From the NCBI GenBank assembly GCA_937889535.1, contig CALBZW010000008.1:4705-68704 (forward strand): a DNA stretch of 64,000 nucleotides, given 5' to 3'. This DNA comes from an uncultured Candidatus Saccharibacteria bacterium. Lineage in GTDB: Bacteria; Patescibacteriota; Saccharimonadia; Saccharimonadales; Saccharimonadaceae. Of the stretch, positions 15,140 to 23,383 are shown in pieces (within the stretch, counting starts at the first letter, position 1; every line of letters starts with the position of its first letter). The position numbers and the translations under genes are program-made. The notes beneath the pieces are model-generated. The model had not been told where the DNA came from, searched no databases, and saw only the letters and a list, made by a program, of their open reading frames with translations.

Positions 15140-15495
15140 AACATCAAATTTGTGCTTGTTAAAATTTTCAATTTTATGCTAGTCTGGCTACAGAGCAATG
15201 GGTAGCTGGTCATTTTGTGGGGTAGGGTGTGGAGTTAAAAGATGGAGTGTGGAGAATCTAGGCTTTTTGGAGTGTTTGAACGTAAGTAAAAACACTAAAA
15301 CAAAAGGAACATAGAACATGTTAAAACTGATTCTTTTCTTGTGGAGAAAGTGGCGTAATCGTTCGCAGCGGACTTCACAAAAAATTACCCAAGTTGTCAT
15401 CATTACGATTGTCAACAAAGGGTAATCATTCTTCCTAAGTTAATTGTACCTTACTAAAACGATTATGGCAAGCGTAAAATGCCCATTGCTCTACA
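15140..15495 (+). repeat. Element 2 copy b
   Basis: Left end TTGTGCTTGTTAAAATTTTC...TTTTATGCTAGTCTGG. Ends bounded by CAGAGCAATGGG (15190) and CCCATTGCTCTA (15480), an exact 12-bp inverted repeat less one or two bases. It carries the 35-residue frame at 15318 and explains the otherwise empty 15111-15509 stretch. Confidence 0.75.
15318..15425 (+). CDS. Element 2b peptide (35 residues)
   Basis: ATG at 15318 after AAAAGGAACATAGAAC. MLKLILFLWRKWRNRS start is nearly the same as in copy e (MLKLILDLLDKLRDRS), followed by QKIT. ATTACCC and GGGTAAT pair across the C-terminal codons and stop. Confidence 0.5.
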   Translation: MLKLILFLWRKWRNRSQRTSQKITQVVIITIVNKG

Positions 15496-15509
15496 TGTTT
15501 GTGGGGATA

Positions 15510-15770
15510 TTAGAGGAAGAAGGTGCCAGCAGTGGCGGCGATGATGATGGCGATAATGATGAGGATGAGGGCGATTTTGCCGAGTTTCTTGAAGACGCGC
15601 CAAACGAAAACGATGGCAACGAGCGCAACTAGCCAAATGATAAGAGTGTCGACGCCGAAGTAATCGCTGATACTCTTAACGGTGTCAGTGGCGCCGTTTG
15701 CGACTTGTTGGCTGGCTTCGGTGACCTGGTCGATGTCGACGTCGGGAAGGTTTTGAGTGATGTTTTCCAT
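15510..15770 (-). CDS. Small two-segment membrane protein, unknown
   Basis: 86 residues from the ATG complementary to 15768-15770 (MENITQNLPDVDID). An upstream in-frame ATG overlaps the TATAAT box and is unlikely. Residues 1-45 are hydrophilic, then TLIIWLVALVAIVFVWRVF and a second hydrophobic run IALILIIIAIIIAATAGTFFL to the C-terminus, separated by KKLGK. No family recognised. Divergent from ftsK with a shared ~90-bp promoter region. Confidence 0.6.
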   Translation of the reverse strand: MENITQNLPDVDIDQVTEASQQVANGATDTVKSISDYFGVDTLIIWLVALVAIVFVWRVFKKLGKIALILIIIAIIIAATAGTFFL

Positions 15771-15860
15771 GTGATGCTCGCTACTTAGATTATTTGGTAA
15801 CATTATAACATGTGCGTAAGGGGTTTGGAAAATTGAAAGATTGATGTATAATGTACACAT

Positions 15861-18170
15861 ATGGCAAAACGGAGGTCGGCGCCGAAAAAAGCGTCTGGAA
15901 AGAAGAAGTCTACACGTAGCGCAAAGAGTGCGAAAGCACGGGCGAAGGAGGTCGCGCCGGAGCATGAGTTGCCGGGTGGTTTCTGGCGGCAGGTGGTGGC
16001 GGTTTTGATGTTAGTGCTAGCGGTGGTGTTTATTTTTAATTGGCTAGGTGATGGTGGGCCGGTACTGAAGGCAATTGACGGGGCGATTTATCGGGGGATT
16101 GGGTATGCGGAGTTCTTGATACCGGCACTGCTGGTGTGGCTCGCGGTGAAAATATTTCGGAGTGAGGATAATCGGTTGCCGGTGGTAATGTGGGCGGCGT
16201 CGCTACTGATGATCGTATGGGTGTCAGGGTTAGCTGGTGTGCCGACGCATGGGGTGAACGTGCCGACGGGCGGTATGTTGGGCGAATGGATGAATGATTT
16301 TATGCTGCAGTTAGGACATGCGGCGGCAGTATTAATATATATCGTATTGATGTTTGTCACGGCGATGTTTATCTTGCAGACTAATCCGGTGACGGTGTTC
16401 CGGGCGATTGGACGGATGTTCCATACAAGCGAGAAGGAAGATAAACAGAATGAGAAGGTGATGCGGCGGGGCGCGAAAGATGGAGACGTAGCGGAGCATA
16501 AGGATGGGAAGTTGAAGATTAATAAGGGGGTGGCGATTGCAGAAGAAACGGAAGCGGAAGTAGCGAAGCCGGTAGGGAAGATGAAGCTTGGAAAAGCAGC
16601 GAAGTTGGCGGGAGCTGGTGCGGTGGTGCCTGGAGCGGTAGCGGCGCCAGAACCGGAGCGGGCGCTCGTAGCAGTGAATGATCCAAATTGGAAGCGACCG
16701 AGTATTGATTTATTGGAGAAAAAGCAGTCGCCAGCGAATCCGGGGGACATACAGCAGAATGCGGATATTATTAAAACGACGCTGGGGGAGTTTGGGATTG
16801 ATGTCGAGATGGAGGGGGCGAATGTTGGTCCGAGAGTGACACAGTATACAATGAAGCCGCCGCAGGGGGTGAATTTGTCGAAGATTTTGGCGCGTGATAA
16901 AGAGTTGGCGTTGAATTTAGCGGTGGACAAGATTAGGATTGAAGCACCGATTCCGGGGACGCGGTCGGTGGGGGTGGAACTTCCGAATGCGAAATCGGCA
17001 GATGTAAGATTGCGTGGCGTGTTGGAAAGTAAAGAATGGAAGAATGCGACGGAGCCGCTGACGTTTGCAGTAGGAAAAGATATTTCTGGCAAGGCGGTGG
17101 TAGGGAATTTGGCGAAGATGCCACACCTTCTCATTGCAGGTACGACGGGTTCGGGTAAGTCGGTGATGACGAATACGTTGATTTCTTCGCTGCTGTATCG
17201 GAATGCACCGAGTGATATGAAGCTGATTATTGTAGATCCGAAGCAGGTGGAGATGGCACAGTATGATGGGATTCCACACTTGCTCACGCCGATTATTACT
17301 CAGGTAGATAAGGCGCTAAGTGCGATGAAGTGGGCGGTGAATGAGATGGAGAAACGCTATACGTTGATGGCGGAAGAGCGGGTGAAAAATATCGTTGATT
17401 ACAACGCGAAGATGGCGAAGAAGGCAGAAGGAGATGCGGAGAATAAGGGTGAGCAGATGCCGTATATCGTGATTTTGATTGACGAGATGGCGGATCTCAT
17501 GATGATGGCGGGGAAGGATCTTGAAATGCCGATTGTGCGGATTGCGCAGAAAGGGCGTGCAGCGGGGATTCACTTGGTGCTGGCGACGCAGAGGCCGGAA
17601 GTGAAAGTCATTACTGGGTTGATTAAGGCGAATATTCCGGGAAGGATTGCATTCGCAGTGGGGAGCCAGATTGACTCGCGCGTGATGCTTGATATGACGG
17701 GGGCGGAGAAGTTGCTCGGGAAAGGCGATATGCTGATGCTGACGACGGAAATGATGGGGAAGCCGCGACGAATCCAGGGGGCGTGGGCGAGCGATGAAGA
17801 TGTGGCGAAGGTGACAGATTTCCTGAGAGCGCAGAGGGCGCCGGAATATAACGATGAAGTGGTGGCACAGCAGGTGCAGATTAAGGGGGTGAGCATGGGG
17901 AGTGATGGCGGGATTGATCTGAGCGGGAGATTTAAGCCGGAGGATCCGGTGGTGCGGAAAGCGATTGAGATTACACTCAAGAATGGAAAGTTTTCGACGG
18001 CTTCGTTGCAGACGTGGCTAGGGAAGGGGCACGGCTTTGTTTCGGGGTTGGCGATATGGCTGGAGGAGATTGGGGTGATTGGGCCGGCGAATGGGCATAA
18101 ACCGCGCGACGTGTTGATTACAAGCATGGAAGAGTTTGACCAGTTGGCAAACGGGGGTGGACAAGGCTAA
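15861..18170 (+). CDS. ftsK: FtsK/SpoIIIE DNA translocase
   Basis: 769 residues. A Lys/Ala-rich N-terminus, four membrane segments between ~35 and ~180, a linker, then the RecA-like motor with Walker A GTTGSGKS near residue 430 and Walker B YIVILIDEMADLMMM near 540, ATQRPEVKVITGLIKANIPGRIAF, and a C-terminal winged-helix gamma region (KFSTASLQTWLGKG). Pumps DNA through the closing septum and activates Xer recombination at dif; a XerC/D-like protein is encoded at 39942. TATAAT lies ~8 nt before the ATG: leaderless. Confidence 0.95.
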   Translation: MAKRRSAPKKASGKKKSTRSAKSAKARAKEVAPEHELPGGFWRQVVAVLMLVLAVVFIFNWLGDGGPVLKAIDGAIYRGIGYAEFLIPALLVWLAVKIFRSEDNRLPVVMWAASLLMIVWVSGLAGVPTHGVNVPTGGMLGEWMNDFMLQLGHAAAVLIYIVLMFVTAMFILQTNPVTVFRAIGRMFHTSEKEDKQNEKVMRRGAKDGDVAEHKDGKLKINKGVAIAEETEAEVAKPVGKMKLGKAAKLAGAGAVVPGAVAAPEPERALVAVNDPNWKRPSIDLLEKKQSPANPGDIQQNADIIKTTLGEFGIDVEMEGANVGPRVTQYTMKPPQGVNLSKILARDKELALNLAVDKIRIEAPIPGTRSVGVELPNAKSADVRLRGVLESKEWKNATEPLTFAVGKDISGKAVVGNLAKMPHLLIAGTTGSGKSVMTNTLISSLLYRNAPSDMKLIIVDPKQVEMAQYDGIPHLLTPIITQVDKALSAMKWAVNEMEKRYTLMAEERVKNIVDYNAKMAKKAEGDAENKGEQMPYIVILIDEMADLMMMAGKDLEMPIVRIAQKGRAAGIHLVLATQRPEVKVITGLIKANIPGRIAFAVGSQIDSRVMLDMTGAEKLLGKGDMLMLTTEMMGKPRRIQGAWASDEDVAKVTDFLRAQRAPEYNDEVVAQQVQIKGVSMGSDGGIDLSGRFKPEDPVVRKAIEITLKNGKFSTASLQTWLGKGHGFVSGLAIWLEEIGVIGPANGHKPRDVLITSMEEFDQLANGGGQG

Positions 18171-18272
18171 GGAGAGGTGATATACTTGTAGAGTATATTA
18201 ACTCAGTGAGCAGGTGTTTGCCGGATTTGATGATGGCATTAGAGCCGTGCTTGCTTTAACCAAAGGAGTGTA

Positions 18273-18638
18273 ATGAAAAATTACGAACTTACAGTTCTGA
18301 TTCACCCAGATTTGGAGATGAATCTTGAGCCAGCAACTAGCAAAGTTAAAGAGCTAGTGGAGAAGAATGGGGGAAAGATTACTAAAGAGCAAAACGACGG
18401 GAAGAAGCGATTGGCTTATCCGATTAAGGGTCAGGATTTTGCGGTTTATTATTACTATGAGCTTGAATTGCCAGCGGAAGCGCCAGCAAAGATCGAAAGC
18501 GTGTTCAATATCACGGATGAAATCTTGCGACATTTGCTCGTGACGGTCGATGAGCGGAAACTCAAGGCTGAAGCGAAACAGGCGGCCCGCAAAGCGCATG
18601 GGGATGATGCGGAGACGGAAGCTGAGGAGGAGAAATAG
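18273..18638 (+). CDS. rpsF: Ribosomal protein bS6
   Basis: 121 residues. MKNYELTVLIHPDLE start, RLAYPIKGQDFAVYYYYELELPAEAPAKIE in the middle and a charged Ala/Glu tail, as in S6. Binds S18 and the 16S central domain. AAAGGAG lies 8 nt before the ATG. First gene of the conserved rpsF-ssb-rpsR order; stop codon overlaps the ssb start. Confidence 0.96.
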   Translation: MKNYELTVLIHPDLEMNLEPATSKVKELVEKNGGKITKEQNDGKKRLAYPIKGQDFAVYYYYELELPAEAPAKIESVFNITDEILRHLLVTVDERKLKAEAKQAARKAHGDDAETEAEEEK

Positions 18639-19123
18639 TGCGCGGATTTAGCAAGGCGATTATTGCGGGGAACGTGACGCGCGACCCAGAAATGCGGACA
18701 ACCCCGAGTGGTTCGCAGGTCTGTAGTTTTGCGATTGCGGTAAACCGTTCGTATAAAGATTCGAGTGGTGCGCAGCAGGACCAGGTGTCGTACTTGGACT
18801 GCGTGGCGTGGGGGAAGTCAGCGGAAATTATTAGCCAGTATATCAAGAAAGGTTCGCAGTTGTTGGTCTCGGGGAGACTTGAGCAGCGGAGCTGGGAAGA
18901 TAAAAATTCTGGTCAGCGACGTTCGCGGACTGAGATTGTCGTTGAAGATTTCTCGTTCATTGGCGGAAATAATGGTGGCAATGGCGGGGGGAGTAGTTAT
19001 GGCGGTGGAAGCCGAGGCGGTGGCAGTAAGGCTGCGGCGACTGAAGAGGTAGATACCGGTAGTGATATTGTGCCGGACGATGTGCCAGACGATCAGATTA
19101 ATCTGGATGAAATTCCATTCTAA
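18638..19123 (+). CDS. ssb: Single-stranded DNA-binding protein
   Basis: 161 residues, GTG start overlapping the rpsF stop. OB-fold with KAIIAGNVTRDPEMRTTPSGSQVCSFAIAVNR, DCVAWGKSAEIISQYIKKGSQLLVSGRLEQRSW; Gly-rich linker; acidic C-terminal tip DDQINLDEIPF that in known SSBs recruits repair and replication proteins. If the cassette system works by homologous recombination, SSB would be involved, but nothing here ties it specifically. Confidence 0.96.
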   Translation: MRGFSKAIIAGNVTRDPEMRTTPSGSQVCSFAIAVNRSYKDSSGAQQDQVSYLDCVAWGKSAEIISQYIKKGSQLLVSGRLEQRSWEDKNSGQRRSRTEIVVEDFSFIGGNNGGNGGGSSYGGGSRGGGSKAAATEEVDTGSDIVPDDVPDDQINLDEIPF

Positions 19124-19156
19124 GGGTGGCAGATAGGTTAAAAGGAGAGTATAAAA

Positions 19157-19354
19157 ATGAGAAAAGCAAAAGTTAATCCAAATTTGTATTTTGATTATCG
19201 CGACGTCAAGACGTTGCAGCACTACATTGACATTTATGGTCGGATTGAGCCGATTTCTAAGACTGGCTTGACGGCGAAACAGCAGCGGCAGTTGGCTGTG
19301 GCGGTGAAGCGGGCGAGGCATCTAGCGTTGTTGCCGTTTGTGGCTAGCAACTAG
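19157..19354 (+). CDS. rpsR: Ribosomal protein bS18
   Basis: 65 residues, AAAAGGAG upstream. YFDYRDVKTLQHYIDIYGRIEPISKTGLTAKQQRQLAVAVKRARHLALLPFV is the S18 core. The zinc-binding Cys residues of some S18 forms are absent. Confidence 0.96.
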   Translation: MRKAKVNPNLYFDYRDVKTLQHYIDIYGRIEPISKTGLTAKQQRQLAVAVKRARHLALLPFVASN

Positions 19355-19413
19355 GAACTAGGAACTAGTTTCTAGAGCGAAATATAATTTTGAAGAGAAA
19401 GGGTAAACTATAG

Positions 19414-19974
19414 ATGTATGGTCCAACCGATTTGAAGAAAAATGTACTGATTACGCTGGATGGACAGCCGTATAAGGTAGTCGAATATTCGCAAAAAGTG
19501 ATGGGGCGGGGCGGTTCGATTGTGAATGTCAAGGTGAAGAACTTGATGACGGGTGCGCTGCTGCCAAAGACTTTTAAGGGTCAGGAGAAGATTGAGCCGG
19601 CGGAGGTCACGACAAAGAAAGTGCAGTATCTCTACAAGGATGATGAGAAGTTTTATTTCATGGATCCGGAGACGTTTGAGCAGTATGAGCTGAATGCGGA
19701 GATGGTGGGGGATATGAAAGATTTCATGCGCGATGGCGATGAGATGGAAATTCAGTTCTATAATGGTACGCCGATTAACTTGGTATTGCCGAAGAATATT
19801 TGGCTGAAAGTGACTTATACCGAGGACGTGGTCAAAGGTGATACGACGAGCTCAGTGCAGAAAGATGCGACCCTGGAGACGGGGGTGGTGATCAAGGTAC
19901 CAGCATTTATCAAGCAGGGGGATGTCGTAAGCGTTGATACGGAGACGTACGGATATCGGGAGCGGCAGAAGTAA
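19414..19974 (+). CDS. efp: Elongation factor P
   Basis: 186 residues with the three-domain EF-P pattern. The tip loop is KVMGRGGS, so Arg32 stands where a modified Lys or Arg is found in other EF-Ps; in EarP-type systems Arg32 is rhamnosylated, in PoxA types it is a Lys. No modification enzyme is visible nearby, so modification status is open. Rescues ribosomes stalled on polyproline; several proteins here are Pro-rich (for example the 57666 surface protein). The ~215 bp after the gene hold nothing I can assign. Confidence 0.94.
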   Translation: MYGPTDLKKNVLITLDGQPYKVVEYSQKVMGRGGSIVNVKVKNLMTGALLPKTFKGQEKIEPAEVTTKKVQYLYKDDEKFYFMDPETFEQYELNAEMVGDMKDFMRDGDEMEIQFYNGTPINLVLPKNIWLKVTYTEDVVKGDTTSSVQKDATLETGVVIKVPAFIKQGDVVSVDTETYGYRERQK

Positions 19975-20190
19975 GGAGAGCTAGGTCTTTTCGTGCATTA
20001 CGGCGTTTGAGCTTGCGTTGCTCTGGCGCCGTACTTTGTAGTGCGGCTTCTTCCGTTACTCAGATTCTTCGAATCTTTCCGCGAGCGTTTCTTTCAAAAA
20101 CTACACGGTTCAGTTCATTCTTGTACTGCATCGAAAATACCGTCGTTTTCGAGTTTTGTGTTGTGTCGATATTGACTTTGTTATTCGGGC

Positions 20191-20583
20191 TTAGATTTCG
20201 TTCGTTTCGGGACTTCCGTCGTTTTGTGCTGTGCTGACGATGACTTGGCCAGTGTGGCGGTTGATGACTTCTGCTCGGGTAGCAGGGCCGGTTTGTTTTG
20301 TGATTCCTTTGCGATTTTGTGCCATATTTAATACGGCTAGTACGATTTCTAGTTGGTCACGTGCAGCGAGTTGTAGGCGATGTACGATATCGCATAGAAT
20401 ATCGTAGGTTGTCATGTCGATGAAGAGGTCTAGCCCGTAGTATAAGTCATCGGGGTGACGGAAGAACCCGGGTATTAGCTCGCCAACTTCGTCGTAGTAG
20501 ACTTTTAACTGGTACGGTAGTTCTTCCGTCTGTAGGTTTAGCGTGATTGTTTCGCCGTTGGCTAAGTGTAATTCTTTTTCCAT
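20191..20583 (-). CDS. Unknown 130-residue protein
   Basis: Start taken at the ATG complementary to 20581-20583 (MEKELHLANGETITLNLQ); a TTATAT box lies ~10 nt upstream, so leaderless. Soluble, acidic, with LPYQLKVYYDEVGELIPGFFRHPDDLYYGLDLFIDMTTYDILCDIVHRLQLAARDQLEIVLAVLN. No family recognised. The same frame is open further upstream into cassette G; this is accidental read-through from the cassette, not a fusion, because cassette G ends in its own stop. Confidence 0.55.
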   Translation of the reverse strand: MEKELHLANGETITLNLQTEELPYQLKVYYDEVGELIPGFFRHPDDLYYGLDLFIDMTTYDILCDIVHRLQLAARDQLEIVLAVLNMAQNRKGITKQTGPATRAEVINRHTGQVIVSTAQNDGSPETNEI

Positions 20584-20620
20584 GTTTTTAATATAACATG
20601 AATCTTTGATTTTAATCTGG

Positions 20621-20848
20621 TCAGCGGCAGCGGAGGGAAAGCCCGTTATAACGCGGTCCACTATATGATGTTCCAGAACTAGTAGGATGGGAGTATAAAA
20701 CATAGGTAGTATTAGACGAATGAGAAACTCGAGATCGCATAGTCACCTCATATCCGACGTGGCTGATTTGTCCGCTACCGAGCTGCAACCATCCGCTACG
20801 GACAAAAGCCAATGGTAACTGTACTATGGTGGTGGCGCCGGAGGGGGC
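20621..20848 (-). pseudogene. Cassette G: silent FISUMP-type variable tail
   Basis: Minus strand: arm STAPSGATTIVQLP (20813-20848), then LAFVRSGWLQLGSG..., VTMRSRVSHSSNTTYV, RYNGLSLRC, R and a stop. The Trp of WSRT is replaced by Arg. The C-terminal boundary is at LRC as in other minus-strand cassettes. Confidence 0.78.
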
Positions 20849-20873
20849 GGTGCTGTGATGTGGAGGATTATTT

Positions 20874-20902
20874 TTGAACTTGTAATGGCGTTACAAGTTG
20901 GG
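20874..20902 (+). other. 11-7-11 recombination-type site 4
   Basis: TTGAACTTGTA, centre ATGGCGT, TACAAGTTGGG. Unlike the others it lies on the right side of its cassette (G), and no element 1 inverted repeat accompanies it. Confidence 0.6.
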
Positions 20903-20966
20903 GTTGTAAATAACAGGGGTATGAGATACAATAAAGATAGTTAATTAAGATTCTAAGTGAGGTAGA

Positions 20967-21947
20967 ATGGAAAAAGAGATTATAATTTATGAGACGGGCG
21001 GGAAGAATGTGCAGTTTAATCTGAATCCGGGTGAGGAGACGATTTGGGCGACGCAGGCGCAGATGGCAGATTTGTTCGATGTGACGCCGCAGAATGTGAC
21101 GATTCACTTGAGGAAGATTTATAATGAGGGGGAGCTGGAAGAGAAAGCAACTTGTAAAGAATTTTTACAAGTTCAAAATGAGGGCGGGCGTGAAGTGACG
21201 CGTAAGATGAAGGTTTATAATCTTGACGCGATTATATCGGTCGGGTATCGGGTGAATTCGCGGAAGGCGACGGATTTCCGGATTTGGGCGACGAAGATTT
21301 TGAAGAATTATATTGTTGGTGGGGTGGCGGTGAATGAGCGGCGACTCTCGGAGTTGCCGCAGAAAAAGTTGGAAGAGGCGGCGGGGGCGCTGGGAATAGT
21401 ACGGCGATTGATGGCGCAGAATGAGCTGATGGGCGATGAGGCGAAGGGGGTGCTGGAAATTATTATGCAGTACGCGGAGACGTTCCGGACGCTGCGGGAA
21501 TATGATGAGGGATTTGTCCGGCTGCGGAGTGAGGCGAAAGCACGGAAGATGCTGGAGGCGGGGGAGTGTGTGGCGATGATTGACCAACTCAGGGAGGCGA
21601 TAGGAGCAGGAGAGATGTTTGGGAAGCTGAGAGGTGATCAGTTTGAGGGGATTCTGAGGACGATTTATCAGAGTTTTGGCGGAGAAGAGATGTACCCGAC
21701 GGTGGCGGAGAAAGCGGCTCATCTGCTATATTTTATCATCAAAGATCATCCGTTTTTTGATGGGAATAAGCGGATTGCGGCGTTGCTGTTTATGGTGTTT
21801 CTCACGATGAATGAATACGGGCTGATGAAAGACGGTACGGCGAAAATTTCGGACAGAGCACTGGTGGCGCTCACGCTGATGATTGCGGAGAGTGAGCCGA
21901 AGGAGAAGGGGCTGATAACGGCAGTGGTGTGCAGGATATTGGAATAA
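20967..21947 (+). CDS. RhuM/Fic family protein (virulence RhuM-type with Doc-like motif)
   Basis: 326 residues. N-terminal RhuM/KilA-like DNA-binding part (TIWATQAQMADLFDVTPQNVTIHLRKIYNEGELEE, then KMKVYNLDAIISVGYRVNSRKATDFRIWATKIL), then a Fic/Doc domain with DHPFFDGNKRIAALLF. The NKR ending and missing second Gly follow Doc more than AMP-transferring Fic, so phosphotransfer or another nucleotide transfer to a target protein is possible. Widespread in symbiotic and host-associated bacteria, often linked to mobile DNA. GGTAGA is the only upstream purine run. It lies next to recombination-type site 4. Confidence 0.85.
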   Translation: MEKEIIIYETGGKNVQFNLNPGEETIWATQAQMADLFDVTPQNVTIHLRKIYNEGELEEKATCKEFLQVQNEGGREVTRKMKVYNLDAIISVGYRVNSRKATDFRIWATKILKNYIVGGVAVNERRLSELPQKKLEEAAGALGIVRRLMAQNELMGDEAKGVLEIIMQYAETFRTLREYDEGFVRLRSEAKARKMLEAGECVAMIDQLREAIGAGEMFGKLRGDQFEGILRTIYQSFGGEEMYPTVAEKAAHLLYFIIKDHPFFDGNKRIAALLFMVFLTMNEYGLMKDGTAKISDRALVALTLMIAESEPKEKGLITAVVCRILE

Positions 21948-22163
21948 GGGATGTGATAAAATTAGGGGGTGGATGGTATGAGTCCATGGGAACTGAGGGT
22001 GATTTTGAGGTCAGGCTCCGGTTGCTGGATGTTCTCGTTTCTAAAAGATCGTGGAGTTCCCTCGGAAATTCTAGGAGAATGGTTGAGGTTGGGACTGTTT
22101 TTCGCTATGGCGAAAAGTTGCAGAAGTAACTCCTTGCTAATTTTGCATCTAGGGTAATGGTGA

Positions 22164-22355
22164 TTGGCTTTTGTCCGTAGCGGGTATATGCATCTTGCGA
22201 ATGGCTATGTCAACAATACCGGATACAACGGCGATTACTGGACGCGTACGGCCTACTCGGCGGCTAATGCTTACAACTTGAACATGAATCCTACAAACGT
22301 CAATCCGTCAAACAATTGGAACCGCTACGGCGGTTTCTCCCTCCGCTGCCTCTAG
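22164..22355 (+). pseudogene. Cassette H: silent FISUMP-type variable tail, minimal form
   Basis: 64 codons: LAFVRSGYMHLANG..., DYWTRTAYSAANAYNL, NVNPSNNWNRYGGFSLRCL, stop. It stops immediately after LRCL and lacks both the ATTIVQ arm and the LYPGSA arm. Element 2 copy c begins ~75 nt later. Confidence 0.8.
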
Positions 22356-22431
22356 GATTGCCCGTGCGGTGCCGATCTTTGAGATTCCGCTTGCTGTGGC
22401 GGGGCTTGGTTTTGTTGATGGTGAGTGAAGT

Positions 22432-22686
22432 GCAATTTTGATTGAACTTATGCTTGCTAAAAAATTTCAATTTTATGCTAGTCTGAGGCTTAGGGGCGAT
22501 AAGTAGCTTAAGTTCTTGGTATGGTGGGAGAAAGGAGTTGCGTATGGTGATACGGATTGTATGCGAAGGCGATATAGCTAAAGCTGATCTAAAAATTACT
22601 TTCGCCAAACGGCGAAAGTAATTAACTATAACAATGTTCCTATCTTATCAAAGTTTTAAAATAAAAGCAAGATTGTCGCCCCTAGG
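22432..22686 (+). repeat. Element 2 copy c
   Basis: Left end TTGATTGAACTTATGCTTGC...TTTTATGCTAGTCTG; boundary pair CTTAGGGGCGATAA and TTGTCGCCCCTAG. It encodes the 25-residue frame at 22544 and fills the 22356-22717 gap. Confidence 0.75.
22544..22621 (+). CDS. Element 2c basic peptide (25 residues)
   Basis: ATG at 22544 after AAAGGAGTTGCGT, a strong ribosome-binding site. Ends ...KITFAKRRK. ATTACTTTCGCC and GGCGAAAGTAAT form a perfect 12-bp hairpin with loop AAAC that contains the stop codon. Confidence 0.5.
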   Translation: MVIRIVCEGDIAKADLKITFAKRRK

Positions 22687-22717
22687 GATGATATAATGAG
22701 GGAAAGAGGGAGAAGAA

Positions 22718-23383
22718 ATGAAAAATTTGTATTTGGCGTCGAGTTTTCGGGGAAAGGGTGTGGCTGAGATGATAATGGAAGATATCGAACGTCTTCTTGG
22801 GAAGAAGGCGAGTGAGATTCGGATTTCTTATGTTATTACGGCGGGGAATTTGCACCCGTCAGATAAGCGGGATTGGATTATTGAGGGGCGAGAGTTGCTG
22901 GGTAGGCGAGGATGGCAGGTGTTTGACTACGATATTGAGGGGAAGACGGAAGGAGAAGTTGAGCAGGAGCTGAGTGATAAAGACGTGGTGTTTGTGCAGG
23001 GAGGGAATAATTTTCATCTTCTGAAGCAGATGCAGGCGTGCAATTTTCGAGCAGTGGTAAGGCGAGCTTTTGAACGGGACGTGCCATATATTGGGGAGAG
23101 CGCGGGGGCGATCGTTTGTAGTAATGATATATCGGCGCAGAGGTATATGAGCGGAGATGCGTTGGCACAGGTCGGGGAATTGGACGATTATCGGGGATTG
23201 GACTTGGTGAATTTCTTGATTAAGCCGCATTGGAATCGGGAGGGGGTAAAGCGGGAGAAGTTTTCGAGGTTTTTGCGAGAGAATCCAGAAGCATTTTATA
23301 ACATCGAGCAGCCAATTATTTGTCTAAATGATAATCAGCTAGTGCGGGTCGAGGGGGAAAATTTTCAGATTTGGGAAGGATAG
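22718..23383 (+). CDS. Peptidase E-like (S51) serine peptidase
   Basis: 221 residues. Nucleophile elbow GESAGAIV near residue 127 and VVFVQGGNNFHLL near 90 are the S51 (dipeptidase E / cyanophycinase) signatures; KPHWNREG near 168 supplies the likely His. Dipeptidase E cleaves Asp-X dipeptides, useful to an amino-acid-scavenging epibiont; substrate is inference. TATAAT at ~22693 and GAGAAGAA before the ATG. Stop is shared with the start of folC. Confidence 0.85.
   Translation: MKNLYLASSFRGKGVAEMIMEDIERLLGKKASEIRISYVITAGNLHPSDKRDWIIEGRELLGRRGWQVFDYDIEGKTEGEVEQELSDKDVVFVQGGNNFHLLKQMQACNFRAVVRRAFERDVPYIGESAGAIVCSNDISAQRYMSGDALAQVGELDDYRGLDLVNFLIKPHWNREGVKREKFSRFLRENPEAFYNIEQPIICLNDNQLVRVEGENFQIWEG

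Noticed and set aside
20001..20190. Plus-strand frame of 76 codons after efp
   Set aside because: No ribosome-binding site, low-complexity Phe/Arg/Ser product, composition unlike plus-strand genes; probably spacer.
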